Below are positions 7,064 through 13,233 of a DNA stretch of 13,233 nucleotides, one piece after another. This DNA comes from Vulcanimicrobiota bacterium. Its GTDB lineage: Bacteria > Vulcanimicrobiota > Vulcanimicrobiia > Vulcanimicrobiales > Vulcanimicrobiaceae. The DNA lies in the NCBI GenBank assembly GCA_019233415.1, contig JAFAMK010000430.1:1-13233 (forward strand). The letters run 5' to 3'. The translations under genes were made by a program, and so were the position numbers. Each line of letters begins with the position of its first letter. Position 1 is the first letter of the stretch. Below the pieces are notes generated by a model. The model saw nothing but the letters and a program-made list of their open reading frames with translations. It was not told the origin of the DNA and searched no databases.

Positions 7064-7588
7064 GTGCGCGCCGCGGTGCTCGCGGCGCTGCTCGTGCTTG
7101 CCGTTGCGCCGCCGGCGGCGCACGCGGGCAATGCGCGCGCCGACGAGCGCAGCGCCGGCAGTGACCTCACCACCGCGCGCACGATCGCGACGGCGCTGCT
7201 CGCGCGGCCGCGCGCAGCGCAGCTGCTGCGCGTGCGCTGCGAGCGCGTCGGTCCGCACGCCGACTGCGGGCTCGTCGTCTCGGGCGTCAAGTTCCACCGT
7301 TCGCTCGACCTCGCCGGGTGGAACGCCGAGATCGCCGACCTGATCGACGGCGCGTTCCGGGCCGCGCCGGGCGTCGAGGAGGTCGACTGCTGGGCGACGG
7401 TGCCGCTGGACGCGGGCAAGGGCAGCGTCGTCAGCGGCGACTACGCGAAGCCCTCGTCGGCGAACGTCTTCTCGATCACCGCCCCCCGCGCGGCGCGCGG
7501 CGCCGTGCGGGCGCGGCTCGCCGACGGCCGGGGCGTCTTCTGGGACCCGGCGTTCCGGGCGGCGCTGTCGAAGGGGACCCGCGGATGA
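7064..7588 (+). CDS. Small secreted protein of unknown function
   Basis: 174 residues from a GTG 4 nt after the proS stop. The N-terminus is a classical Sec signal peptide: R2, a hydrophobic core AAVLAALLVLAVA and a likely cut after AHA at residue 21. The mature part of about 153 residues has three cysteines (C59, C68, C109); C59 and C68 could pair. It contains a polar, mixed alpha/beta-looking sequence with no motif I recognise. The stop overlaps the ATG of the M16 protease gene (ATGA at 7585-7588), so the two are translationally coupled, and the strong AAGGGG ribosome binding site of the protease lies inside this gene. Position suggests a periplasmic or extracytoplasmic partner, chaperone or substrate of the protease, but that is inference from context only. 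Confidence 0.75.
   Translation: MRAAVLAALLVLAVAPPAAHAGNARADERSAGSDLTTARTIATALLARPRAAQLLRVRCERVGPHADCGLVVSGVKFHRSLDLAGWNAEIADLIDGAFRAAPGVEEVDCWATVPLDAGKGSVVSGDYAKPSSANVFSITAPRAARGAVRARLADGRGVFWDPAFRAALSKGTRG
7571..7576 (+). promoter_or_regulatory. Shine-Dalgarno AAGGGG for the M16 protease
   Basis: AAGGGG lies 8 nt before the ATG at 7585. It is the best ribosome binding site in the window. It sits inside the preceding gene and fixes the protease start at the ATGA overlap. Confidence 0.7.
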
Positions 7589-8841
7589 TTCGAAGCTCGA
7601 CCCTGCCCAACGGACTGCTCGTGCTCACCGAGACGATGAGCCACGTGCGCTCGGCGACGATCGGCGTCTGGTGCGACGTCGGCTCGGCGTGCGAGCCCGC
7701 CGAGCAGCGCGGGATCTCGCATCTGCTCGAGCACATGGTCTTCAAGGGGACCGTGCGTCGCACCGCGCGTGCGATCGCCGAGGAGATGGACGAGGTCGGC
7801 GGCGAGCTGAACGCGATGACCGACAAGGAGACGACGTGCTTCTACGCGCACGTCGTCGACCGCCATCTGCCGCGCGCGGTCGACGTCCTCGCCGACATGC
7901 TGCAGTTCGCGCGCTTCGCGCCCGACGACCTCGCGCGCGAGCGGCAGGTCGTCCTCGAAGAGATCAAGATGTACGACGACTCGCCGAGCGAGGTCGTCCA
8001 CGACCGCTTCGCGCGCACCCTGTGGCGCGGCGCGAACCTCGGCGATCCGACGATCGGCTTCGCGCACACCGTCGGCGAGATCGGCCGCGAGGAGCTGCTC
8101 GCCTGGCGCGCGACGCGCTACGCGCCCTCGACCGTGTTCGTCGCGGCGGCCGGCAACGTCGACCACGACGCGGTCGCGCAGCTCGCCGGCGAGGCGTTCG
8201 CGTCATTCGCCGGTAGCGCCGTGCCGCCGGTTCCGGAAACGCCGCGCTTCACGCCCGCGCTCGACGTGACGCTCGACGACACGGAACAGGCTTACGTGCT
8301 GCTCGGGACGCCGGGGCTCTCGCTGCGCGACGAGCGCCGCTACGCGCTCTCGGTGCTCGACACGCTGCTCGGCGGCGGCATGTCGAGCCGGCTGTTCCAG
8401 AGCGTGCGCGAGGAGCGCGGGCTCGCCTACGAGATCGCGACGTTCCAGCAGGGCTACCGCGACGCCGGGCTGTTCGGCGTGAGCGCGGGCTGCTCGCCGG
8501 AGCGCGTGCAGGAGTGCGTCGACGTCGTCGCCGGCGAGATCGAGCGGCTGCTGCACGACGGCGCGCGCGAGGACGAGGTCGCGCGCACCCGCGAGCACCT
8601 CAAGGGAAACCTGACGCTCGCGCTCGAGAGCACGTACAACCGCATGTCGCGGCTCGCGCGCAACCACATCCTGCACGGGCGGCAAATCTCCACCGAAGAA
8701 GTCGAAGCCGGGTTCGACTCGGTCGACGTCGCCGCGGTCGACGCGCTCGCGCGGGAGCTGCTCGGTGCGGGGCGCGGGCTGTGCGTCCTCGGCCCGCCGG
8801 AGGTGCGCGGCGTGCGGCTGCGCGGGGCCGCCGCGGCGTGA
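7585..8841 (+). CDS. M16 family zinc metallopeptidase (processing-peptidase-like)
   Basis: 418 residues, the standard length of the single-chain bacterial M16B enzymes related to the mitochondrial processing peptidase beta subunit and Bacillus MlpA/YmxG. The inverted zinc motif HLLEH is at 46-50 within GISHLLEHMVFKGT. The third zinc ligand is expected 76 residues after H50, and E126 stands there in VVLEEIKMYDD. The C-terminal half carries LGGGMSSRLFQSVREERGLAYEI, the conserved substrate-binding block, and LARNHILHGRQISTEEV, a family hallmark. All catalytic residues needed for activity are present, so this is an active-type member and not a beta-like inactive partner. It has no signal peptide. 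Start and stop both overlap neighbours (ATGA upstream, GTGA downstream), tying its translation to the secreted protein and to amj. Confidence 0.95.
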   Translation: MIRSSTLPNGLLVLTETMSHVRSATIGVWCDVGSACEPAEQRGISHLLEHMVFKGTVRRTARAIAEEMDEVGGELNAMTDKETTCFYAHVVDRHLPRAVDVLADMLQFARFAPDDLARERQVVLEEIKMYDDSPSEVVHDRFARTLWRGANLGDPTIGFAHTVGEIGREELLAWRATRYAPSTVFVAAAGNVDHDAVAQLAGEAFASFAGSAVPPVPETPRFTPALDVTLDDTEQAYVLLGTPGLSLRDERRYALSVLDTLLGGGMSSRLFQSVREERGLAYEIATFQQGYRDAGLFGVSAGCSPERVQECVDVVAGEIERLLHDGAREDEVARTREHLKGNLTLALESTYNRMSRLARNHILHGRQISTEEVEAGFDSVDVAAVDALARELLGAGRGLCVLGPPEVRGVRLRGAAAA

Positions 8842-9695
8842 CCGGGGTCCTGGTCGCGAACCTGCTGATCGCGGCGAGCCTCAACTTCGTCACCCAGGCG
8901 GTCCAGATCGGCGCGTACGCGGCCCGCGTCGCCGGCGTCACGACGGGACGGATCGCGACCGCGATCTCGCTGTTCTCGCTGGTCGTCACCGCGAGCCGGC
9001 TCGCGAACCTCGTCGTCACCCCGGCGCTCGGCGGGCTCGCCGACGCGCCGGCGAACGCGGCGCGCGCGGCGCACAGCGCGGTCGTCGACCCGGCGATGCT
9101 GCACGTCTTCGACCTGCAGATGCGGATCATCGTGGCGACGGGATCGCTCGGGATCGTCGCCGGCGGCTTCCTGATGCCGGTGTTCATTCGGCTCTTCGTG
9201 CGCGGCGTGCGCGCGTTCGAGCGGATCGGTTCGATCCCGGGCGCGATGGTGCGGCTGCTCGACCCGCGCGTCCAGCTCGACTTGATTCGCGAGGTGCGCA
9301 TTCCTTCGCTCGCCGAGGCCCGCGCGCTCCCGTTTCGTGCGATCCCGCGCAAGCTGGTGATCGGGAACACCGTCATCATGCTCGTCTACGCGATCGGCGT
9401 CGTCGCGGCGTACTACGCGAGCGTGCTGAACCTCGACGCGCGCGGAACCGCGATCGGGCTCTCGGGCCTGGTCAACGGCATCGGGACGGTCGCGTTCTCG
9501 CTCTTCGTCGACCCCACGTCGGCGTACATCGTCGACCAGACCGTTCGCGGCGAACGGCCGGTCGAGCACGTGCACGCGATGATCGTCGCGCTGGTCGCGA
9601 CTGCGTTCGTCGGGACGATCCTGGCCCAGCTCGCCCTCTACCCGGCCGCCGAGTACATCGCGGCGGCGTCGCACCTCTTCGTCCAGAAGCACTGA
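8838..9695 (+). CDS. amj: Lipid II flippase Amj (DUF2837 family)
   Basis: 285 residues starting at a GTG that overlaps the protease stop (GTGA at 8838-8841). Amj, first described in Bacillus subtilis as YdaH, moves undecaprenyl-linked peptidoglycan precursor (lipid II) across the inner membrane and can replace MurJ. The recognisable block is YAARVAGVTTGRIATAISLFSLVVTASRLANLV (27-59), followed by a conserved acidic end to the helix, GGLAD. Later come GFLMPVFIRLFVRGVRAFERIGS and DPTSAYIVDQTVRGE, both in family positions. About six to seven membrane segments are visible, as expected. Family assignment is from remembered sequence features. The gene sits at the end of a coupled cluster with a protease and a lipoprotein, consistent with an envelope role. 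Whether a MurJ also exists in this genome cannot be seen here. Confidence 0.85.
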   Translation: MTGVLVANLLIAASLNFVTQAVQIGAYAARVAGVTTGRIATAISLFSLVVTASRLANLVVTPALGGLADAPANAARAAHSAVVDPAMLHVFDLQMRIIVATGSLGIVAGGFLMPVFIRLFVRGVRAFERIGSIPGAMVRLLDPRVQLDLIREVRIPSLAEARALPFRAIPRKLVIGNTVIMLVYAIGVVAAYYASVLNLDARGTAIGLSGLVNGIGTVAFSLFVDPTSAYIVDQTVRGERPVEHVHAMIVALVATAFVGTILAQLALYPAAEYIAAASHLFVQKH

Positions 9696-9696
9696 G

Positions 9697-10359
9697 ATGA
9701 GAACGATCCGAATCGTCGCCCTCCTGGCCCTCTGCGCGGCCCTCCCGCTCGGAACGAGCGGCTGCGCCACGAGCGTCGCGCACTGGATCGTCGCGGAACG
9801 CAACCGCCAAGGTGACCTCGCGCTCGACCACAAGAACTTCCCCGACGCCTCGGTCGCCTACCAGCTCGCGCTGCGGGTCGAACCGAAGAACGCGCACGCG
9901 CGCGACGGGCTCATCCTCGTGCAGCTGCGGCTCGCGCAGACGTTCTTCGCGGCCTCGGAGTTCGAGAAGGCGATCGACGCGCTCGCCGTCGCCTCGCGCT
10001 ACTCGCCGAAGGACGACCGCGTCCTGAGCCTGCGCAGCGAGATCGAGCAGGCCGAGATCAAGCGCGACATCGTCGTATCGAACTTCCCGCAGTACAAACA
10101 GACCGCCGCGAGCCTGCTGCGCGCATTCGGCCAGCTCAAGACACAGAACAACGAGATTCTGCTCGCGATCAAGCGCTTCGACTACACCTACGACACCGCC
10201 GACCTGTCCGCGGCGATCCGCCAGAGCTACGCACTGAACGAGGACGTCACACGGCTGACGAACCGCCTGCAACTGTACCGCCAGCTCGTCGAGTCCGGCG
10301 TCCCCGAGCACGCTGCGGAAAACCTGGCCCCGCCGGCGTCGTTGCTGCCGCTTCCGTAG
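9697..10359 (+). CDS. Putative TPR-repeat lipoprotein
   Basis: 220 residues, starting 1 nt after the amj stop. The N-terminus has two arginines, a hydrophobic core and a cysteine at 23 in GTSGCATS. This resembles a lipobox, but the -3 position is threonine instead of leucine, so lipidation is likely, not certain. After it come two helical hairpins with tetratricopeptide character: about 36-69 (QGDLALDHKNFPDASVAYQL then ALRVEPKNAHAR) and about 77-110 (FFAASEFEKAIDALAVASRYSPKD). The remaining 110 residues look helical, without a named motif. TPR lipoproteins commonly scaffold envelope complexes. Placement directly after amj suggests a link to cell-wall synthesis or export, which is inference. 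The stop codon lies one base from the stop of the convergent aldehyde dehydrogenase gene. Confidence 0.75.
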   Translation: MRTIRIVALLALCAALPLGTSGCATSVAHWIVAERNRQGDLALDHKNFPDASVAYQLALRVEPKNAHARDGLILVQLRLAQTFFAASEFEKAIDALAVASRYSPKDDRVLSLRSEIEQAEIKRDIVVSNFPQYKQTAASLLRAFGQLKTQNNEILLAIKRFDYTYDTADLSAAIRQSYALNEDVTRLTNRLQLYRQLVESGVPEHAAENLAPPASLLPLP

Positions 10360-10360
10360 G

Positions 10361-12097
10361 CTACGCCCGCATCGCGTCGAGCGCGGTCGCCGCGAGGCGC
10401 ACCGGCGAGGGGTTCGCCGCGAACGCGAAGATGCGCCGGCCGACCACGTCGGCGTGCCGGTGCGTGACGAACCACGGCGGCGTCGGAAGCAGCGCGCGCT
10501 CGCCGTCGCCGAGCGAGCGCGGGAACGGCGCGAACGGCGCGCGCACGACCGTCTTCTCCGGCGCGTCGAACAGCAGCGCGTTGTGGACGCAGCCGATCCC
10601 GCTACCGACGTTCGCCAGCGTGTTGCCGGGGAACGCGCCCCAGCTCGCGGTCGGCAGCAGGAAGCCGACGCCGGGCCACGTGTTGATCGTCACCGAGCCG
10701 TAGCGCAGCGCCGCGACCGCGTCGTCGAAGACGGGGCCGAGTTCCGCGATCGTGCGCGGGTGGATCAGGATGCTCGCGCCGAGCGTCCCGTGCAGCACGT
10801 CGTTGCAGAACGCGACCGCGTCGCGCAGGAACGACGCCGCGTCCTCGCCGGGCAGCGCGGTCTGCGCGAGGACCGGCGCGAACGCTTCGGTGGTGAAGAG
10901 CGATTCGTCGTGCCGCGCCGGATCGAGGTTCGGAACGAACGTGCGCGGATCGCCGCCGGGCGGGCCGGCGAACGTCTCGGCGGTCGGGTGCGCGTCGGCG
11001 ACCGCGCGCCGGCGGTCGTCGGCGCCCGGGTAGTACGACGGGCGCGGCGGCGCGGCGGCGAGCGCGCCGCGAATCGCGTCGACGAAGCGCTCGGCCAGCG
11101 GCCACGCTTGCGGCGTGACGACGACCTGCGCGGCGATGCAGTTCGCGCCGGCGTTGTGCAGCTTCATCGTCGCGACGTGCGCGGCTTGGAAGGCGAGGTC
11201 GGGCGCGCTCCACGGCCCCGGCACGACGATCACCGGCGTCACGTTGCCCAGCTCGCTGGTGATCATCTTGCGCAGCAGCGGCTGCGCGGCGGCCTTGCGC
11301 GCCGCGGCGTCCGGACCGGTTCCGAACACGATCGCGTCGTGCGTGCGCTCGCCGCCGGTCAGGTGGACCGCGTCGATCCCCGGATGCGAGCACAGGTACG
11401 CGCCGACGTCGGCGCCGCCGGACGCGATCCGCACGAACCCCTCGTCGACCAGCGCGCCGAAGACGTGCGCGAAGAACGGCGTCAGGTACGCGTTGACCGG
11501 GTTCGGCTTGAGCATCACGACGCTGCCGTGCGCGTAGAGCGCGCTCAGCACGTCGAGCGGCGCGATGCTCGCGATATTGCCGGCGCCGAGCACGAGCGTC
11601 ACGTAGCCGTCCGGTTTGGGCGCGTGCAGCGCGGACGCGGTGTGCGCCGCGAGCGTTCCGCGTGCGATTTCCGGCGCCATCCACGTCTCGGCGCGCACGC
11701 CGCTGAGCAGGATGCGGTCCGACGACTGCGCGGGGAACACGTCGGCGACGACCTGGCCGTCGGCGCGCGTTCGCACGGCGCCCGGCAGCCGCGGCCCACC
11801 GAACTGCGCGACCTCGCCGACCGTCGCGATGAGCCGGTCAAGCGCGATCAGCAGCCCGTACGGGCCGGAGAGCCACTCCTCGCCGGCGAGCGCCGTCCCG
11901 GCAATTCCCTTGGCCTTCGCGGCCACGTCGGCCCACGCCGCGCCGACCTCGACCGTTCGCGCGCGCATCGTCCGCAGGTGGCGAATCTTGCCCGCGAAGC
12001 CGAGCCGCGCCCAGTCGCGCGCGTGCTCCCGCAGCACCTCGACGTCACGGTCGAGCGCCCCGACCGTCGTGGTCCCCGCCGCCTGGTCGATCGCCAT
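10361..12097 (-). CDS. Aldehyde dehydrogenase superfamily protein, long atypical form
   Basis: 578 residues from the ATG at 12097. The ALDH core is clear: a cofactor-site lysine in VMLKPNPVN (K197), a glycine-rich segment LVLGAGNIASIAPLDVL (168-184), HLTGGERTHDAIVFG (245-259), the general-base glutamate in ITSELGNVTPVIV (E282) and the nucleophile in NAGANCIAAQVVV (C320). It is longer than the usual 480-500 residues. About 120 extra N-terminal residues of mainly helical type precede the catalytic part. The motif wording (SELGNVTPVIVVPGPWS; GAYLCSHPGIDAVHLTGGERTHDA) is that of a poorly characterised subgroup I remember from soil bacteria, not of a named enzyme, so the substrate is unknown. It should oxidise an aldehyde with NAD(P)+ in the cytoplasm. 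It lies 35 nt downstream of the membrane-protein gene and is probably co-transcribed with it. Confidence 0.9.
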   Translation of the reverse strand: MAIDQAAGTTTVGALDRDVEVLREHARDWARLGFAGKIRHLRTMRARTVEVGAAWADVAAKAKGIAGTALAGEEWLSGPYGLLIALDRLIATVGEVAQFGGPRLPGAVRTRADGQVVADVFPAQSSDRILLSGVRAETWMAPEIARGTLAAHTASALHAPKPDGYVTLVLGAGNIASIAPLDVLSALYAHGSVVMLKPNPVNAYLTPFFAHVFGALVDEGFVRIASGGADVGAYLCSHPGIDAVHLTGGERTHDAIVFGTGPDAAARKAAAQPLLRKMITSELGNVTPVIVVPGPWSAPDLAFQAAHVATMKLHNAGANCIAAQVVVTPQAWPLAERFVDAIRGALAAAPPRPSYYPGADDRRRAVADAHPTAETFAGPPGGDPRTFVPNLDPARHDESLFTTEAFAPVLAQTALPGEDAASFLRDAVAFCNDVLHGTLGASILIHPRTIAELGPVFDDAVAALRYGSVTINTWPGVGFLLPTASWGAFPGNTLANVGSGIGCVHNALLFDAPEKTVVRAPFAPFPRSLGDGERALLPTPPWFVTHRHADVVGRRIFAFAANPSPVRLAATALDAMRA

Positions 12098-12115
12098 TGG
12101 GCGGACTTGCACGCC

Positions 12116-12129
12116 GGACCGACCGGTCC
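12116..12129 (-). other. Small hairpin before the ALDH start
   Basis: GGACC and GGTCC flank a GACC loop in the 35-nt gap between the stop of the membrane-protein gene and the ALDH start at 12097. It could affect translation of the ALDH. It is short enough to be chance. Confidence 0.2.
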
Positions 12130-12132
12130 CCG

Positions 12133-13233
12133 TCAGCAGGGGTCGGGAGCGGTCTTCCAGTCGCGGCGCCAGTTCGCGTAGGCACCGGCCATCTCGCGCG
12201 TGCGGAAGGCGCGCCAGCGGTTCTCCGCGCCCGGGAGCACCTTGCCCGGATCGGTCTCGTAGACCGGCCACGCCGCCGCGGGGTCGAGCACCGGGAAGCG
12301 CGCGAGCCAGCAGTAGAGTTCGAGGTTCGTCTGCTTCAGCCGCGCGTGCTCGACCGCGATGAAGTAGCGCGCACCCTTGCGGATCGCGCTCTGCTCGTCG
12401 AACGGCGTCCACAGGTGCGGGTCCTCCTCCCACCCCTTGCGGTTGATCGTGTACAGAATCGACGGGTCGTAGTGCCCCATCACGACGAGCGCCCCCGGCG
12501 CGAGCGCCGCGTCGAGCTGCTTCGCGCGCCCGTAGTTCGCGCGGCTCCACTGGTAGTACGGCGCGATCTCACGGTAGCCGACGACGGTCGCAACGACCCA
12601 CACCACCGCCGCGATCCCCGCTAGCGTGATGCGCCGGTCACGCGCATCGCCCCACCGCTCGACGACGAACGCGCACAACCGCCCGATGACGAGCGCCCCG
12701 AGCGGAAGCAGCAGATAGAGATAGTAGTCGACCCGCTCGACCGTCACGACGACGTACGCATAGAGCAGCCCGCCGCCGAGCCATCCCCACAGCAGCGCAT
12801 TGCTGCGCGAGCGCAGCGGAACGCAGAAGCCGACGACCGCCAGCGCAAATGCGATCGGCCCGAGCATCGTCGTCGCCAGCATCTTCATCGCGTGCGCGAA
12901 TGCAACGGCCTTTGCGGCAAATGCCGCCGGCGACGTCAGCGCAGCCCGCACTGACGGCAGTACGTGCAGCGTCGTGATCCCGCTCGCCCAGTGCCATTCG
13001 GCGTGCGCGGAAACGAACCGGTCATACGCCCACAACGGCACGAACGCCACCGCAAACAGCGCCCACAGCTGCGGCTGCAACACGGCGCGGCGCCAGCCAA
13101 GCCGCGTGACCGTCATCGCTACGACGGGAATCGCCGCCGTCACGGCAACGGGCTTCGCCAGAAACGCAAGGGCCAGCAGTAGCGCCGCCGGCCACCAGCC
13201 GTGCCACGACAGCGCGCGCCCTTCGACAAGCTC
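12133..13233 (-). CDS. Membrane protein resembling GT39/ArnT-type glycosyltransferases, C-terminal part (5' end outside window)
   Basis: The frame is open from the right edge to the TGA at 12133-12135, giving 366 residues. About six membrane helices are visible. The first, WWPAALLLALAFLAKPVAVTAAIPV, has the lysine-proline step typical of the middle of dolichyl-phosphomannose/aminoarabinose transferase-like (PMT/GT39 clan) proteins. The YYLYLLLPLGALVIGRL helix near the middle also matches their late P-A-L region. After the last helix comes a soluble domain of about 130 residues, probably periplasmic, rich in aromatic residues and ending in a cysteine. The catalytic acidic loop would be near the N-terminus, outside the window, so activity cannot be judged. 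Such enzymes transfer a sugar from a polyprenyl-phosphate donor. A GTG at 13143 is an internal codon. The first residues at the window edge, ELVEG, are read from a partial repeat copy. Confidence 0.65.
   Translation of the reverse strand, partial: ELVEGRALSWHGWWPAALLLALAFLAKPVAVTAAIPVVAMTVTRLGWRRAVLQPQLWALFAVAFVPLWAYDRFVSAHAEWHWASGITTLHVLPSVRAALTSPAAFAAKAVAFAHAMKMLATTMLGPIAFALAVVGFCVPLRSRSNALLWGWLGGGLLYAYVVVTVERVDYYLYLLLPLGALVIGRLCAFVVERWGDARDRRITLAGIAAVVWVVATVVGYREIAPYYQWSRANYGRAKQLDAALAPGALVVMGHYDPSILYTINRKGWEEDPHLWTPFDEQSAIRKGARYFIAVEHARLKQTNLELYCWLARFPVLDPAAAWPVYETDPGKVLPGAENRWRAFRTREMAGAYANWRRDWKTAPDPC
13219..13233. repeat. Partial second copy of the 3948-4034 repeat, cut by the window edge
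   Basis: CCCTTCGACAAGCTC matches 15 bases of the left arm of the inverted repeat, in the same orientation as the copy at 3951-3965, and then the window ends. It lies inside the reading frame of the membrane-protein gene and is translated on the minus strand as ELVEG. The full extent is unknown. Confidence 0.7.

Noticed and set aside
5413..7419. 668-codon open frame antisense to proS
   Set aside because: The + strand carries all class II synthetase motifs. The antisense translation has no recognisable domain and is a GC artefact.
8454..9833. 459-codon minus-strand open frame across amj
   Set aside because: Shadow frame of amj and the end of the M16 gene; repetitive RDRDDE-type translation without a domain.
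10454..12181. 575-codon + strand open frame opposite the aldehyde dehydrogenase
   Set aside because: Composition is mostly R, A, G, V and D with no motif, whereas the minus strand has the ALDH catalytic residues in order.
1..13233. tRNA, rRNA, CRISPR array, insertion sequence or phage genes
   Set aside because: No tRNA-like TTCGA-arm context with flanking stems, no regularly spaced repeats and no transposase or integrase motif was seen by eye; the TTCGAC in the repeat belongs to the inverted repeat.

Overview
A high-GC bacterial window in which every base triplet set is strongly biased to G or C at the third position and nearly the whole length is coding. The gene mix is a class I aldolase relative, an archaeal/eukaryotic-type prolyl-tRNA synthetase, the alternative lipid II flippase Amj, a GH47 mannosidase and a PduO-type adenosyltransferase. 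With the recurring CCTTCGACAAGCTCAGGATGAC repeat, this suggests a little-studied high-GC phylum. Candidatus Eremiobacterota (WPS-2 / Vulcanimicrobiota) is my best guess, but it rests on overall flavour and not on a marker gene. I see no rRNA, tRNA, CRISPR array, transposase or phage gene.

Left part (1-3972, + strand): the C-terminal two thirds of a GH47 alpha-1,2-mannosidase cut by the window edge; a short class I fructose-bisphosphate aldolase homologue that has lost every catalytic lysine; a 12-helix APC/CAT-type amino acid permease; and a Nudix hydrolase. The Nudix gene runs into one arm of a perfect 31-bp inverted repeat. The convergent cobalamin adenosyltransferase gene (minus strand, 4010-4657) runs into the other arm, so both proteins end in the same seven residues, APSTSSG.

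Centre (4781-10359, + strand): a PAPS-dependent sulfotransferase, then a tight run of proS, a small secreted protein, an M16 zinc protease, amj and a TPR lipoprotein. Spacings in the run are 4 nt, ATGA overlap, GTGA overlap and 1 nt. It reads as one translationally coupled unit that joins prolyl-tRNA synthesis to envelope functions: export, processing and lipid II flipping.

Right part (10361-13233, - strand): a membrane protein resembling GT39/ArnT-type glycosyltransferases, truncated by the window edge, followed 35 nt downstream by a large, atypical aldehyde dehydrogenase. The ALDH gene converges on the lipoprotein gene with a single base between the stop codons. The last 15 bases of the window are another, partial copy of the same repeat, here read in frame as ELVEG inside the membrane protein.

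No complete new defence or mobile system is evident. The points most worth a second look are the lysine-less aldolase and the repeat that writes protein C-termini.
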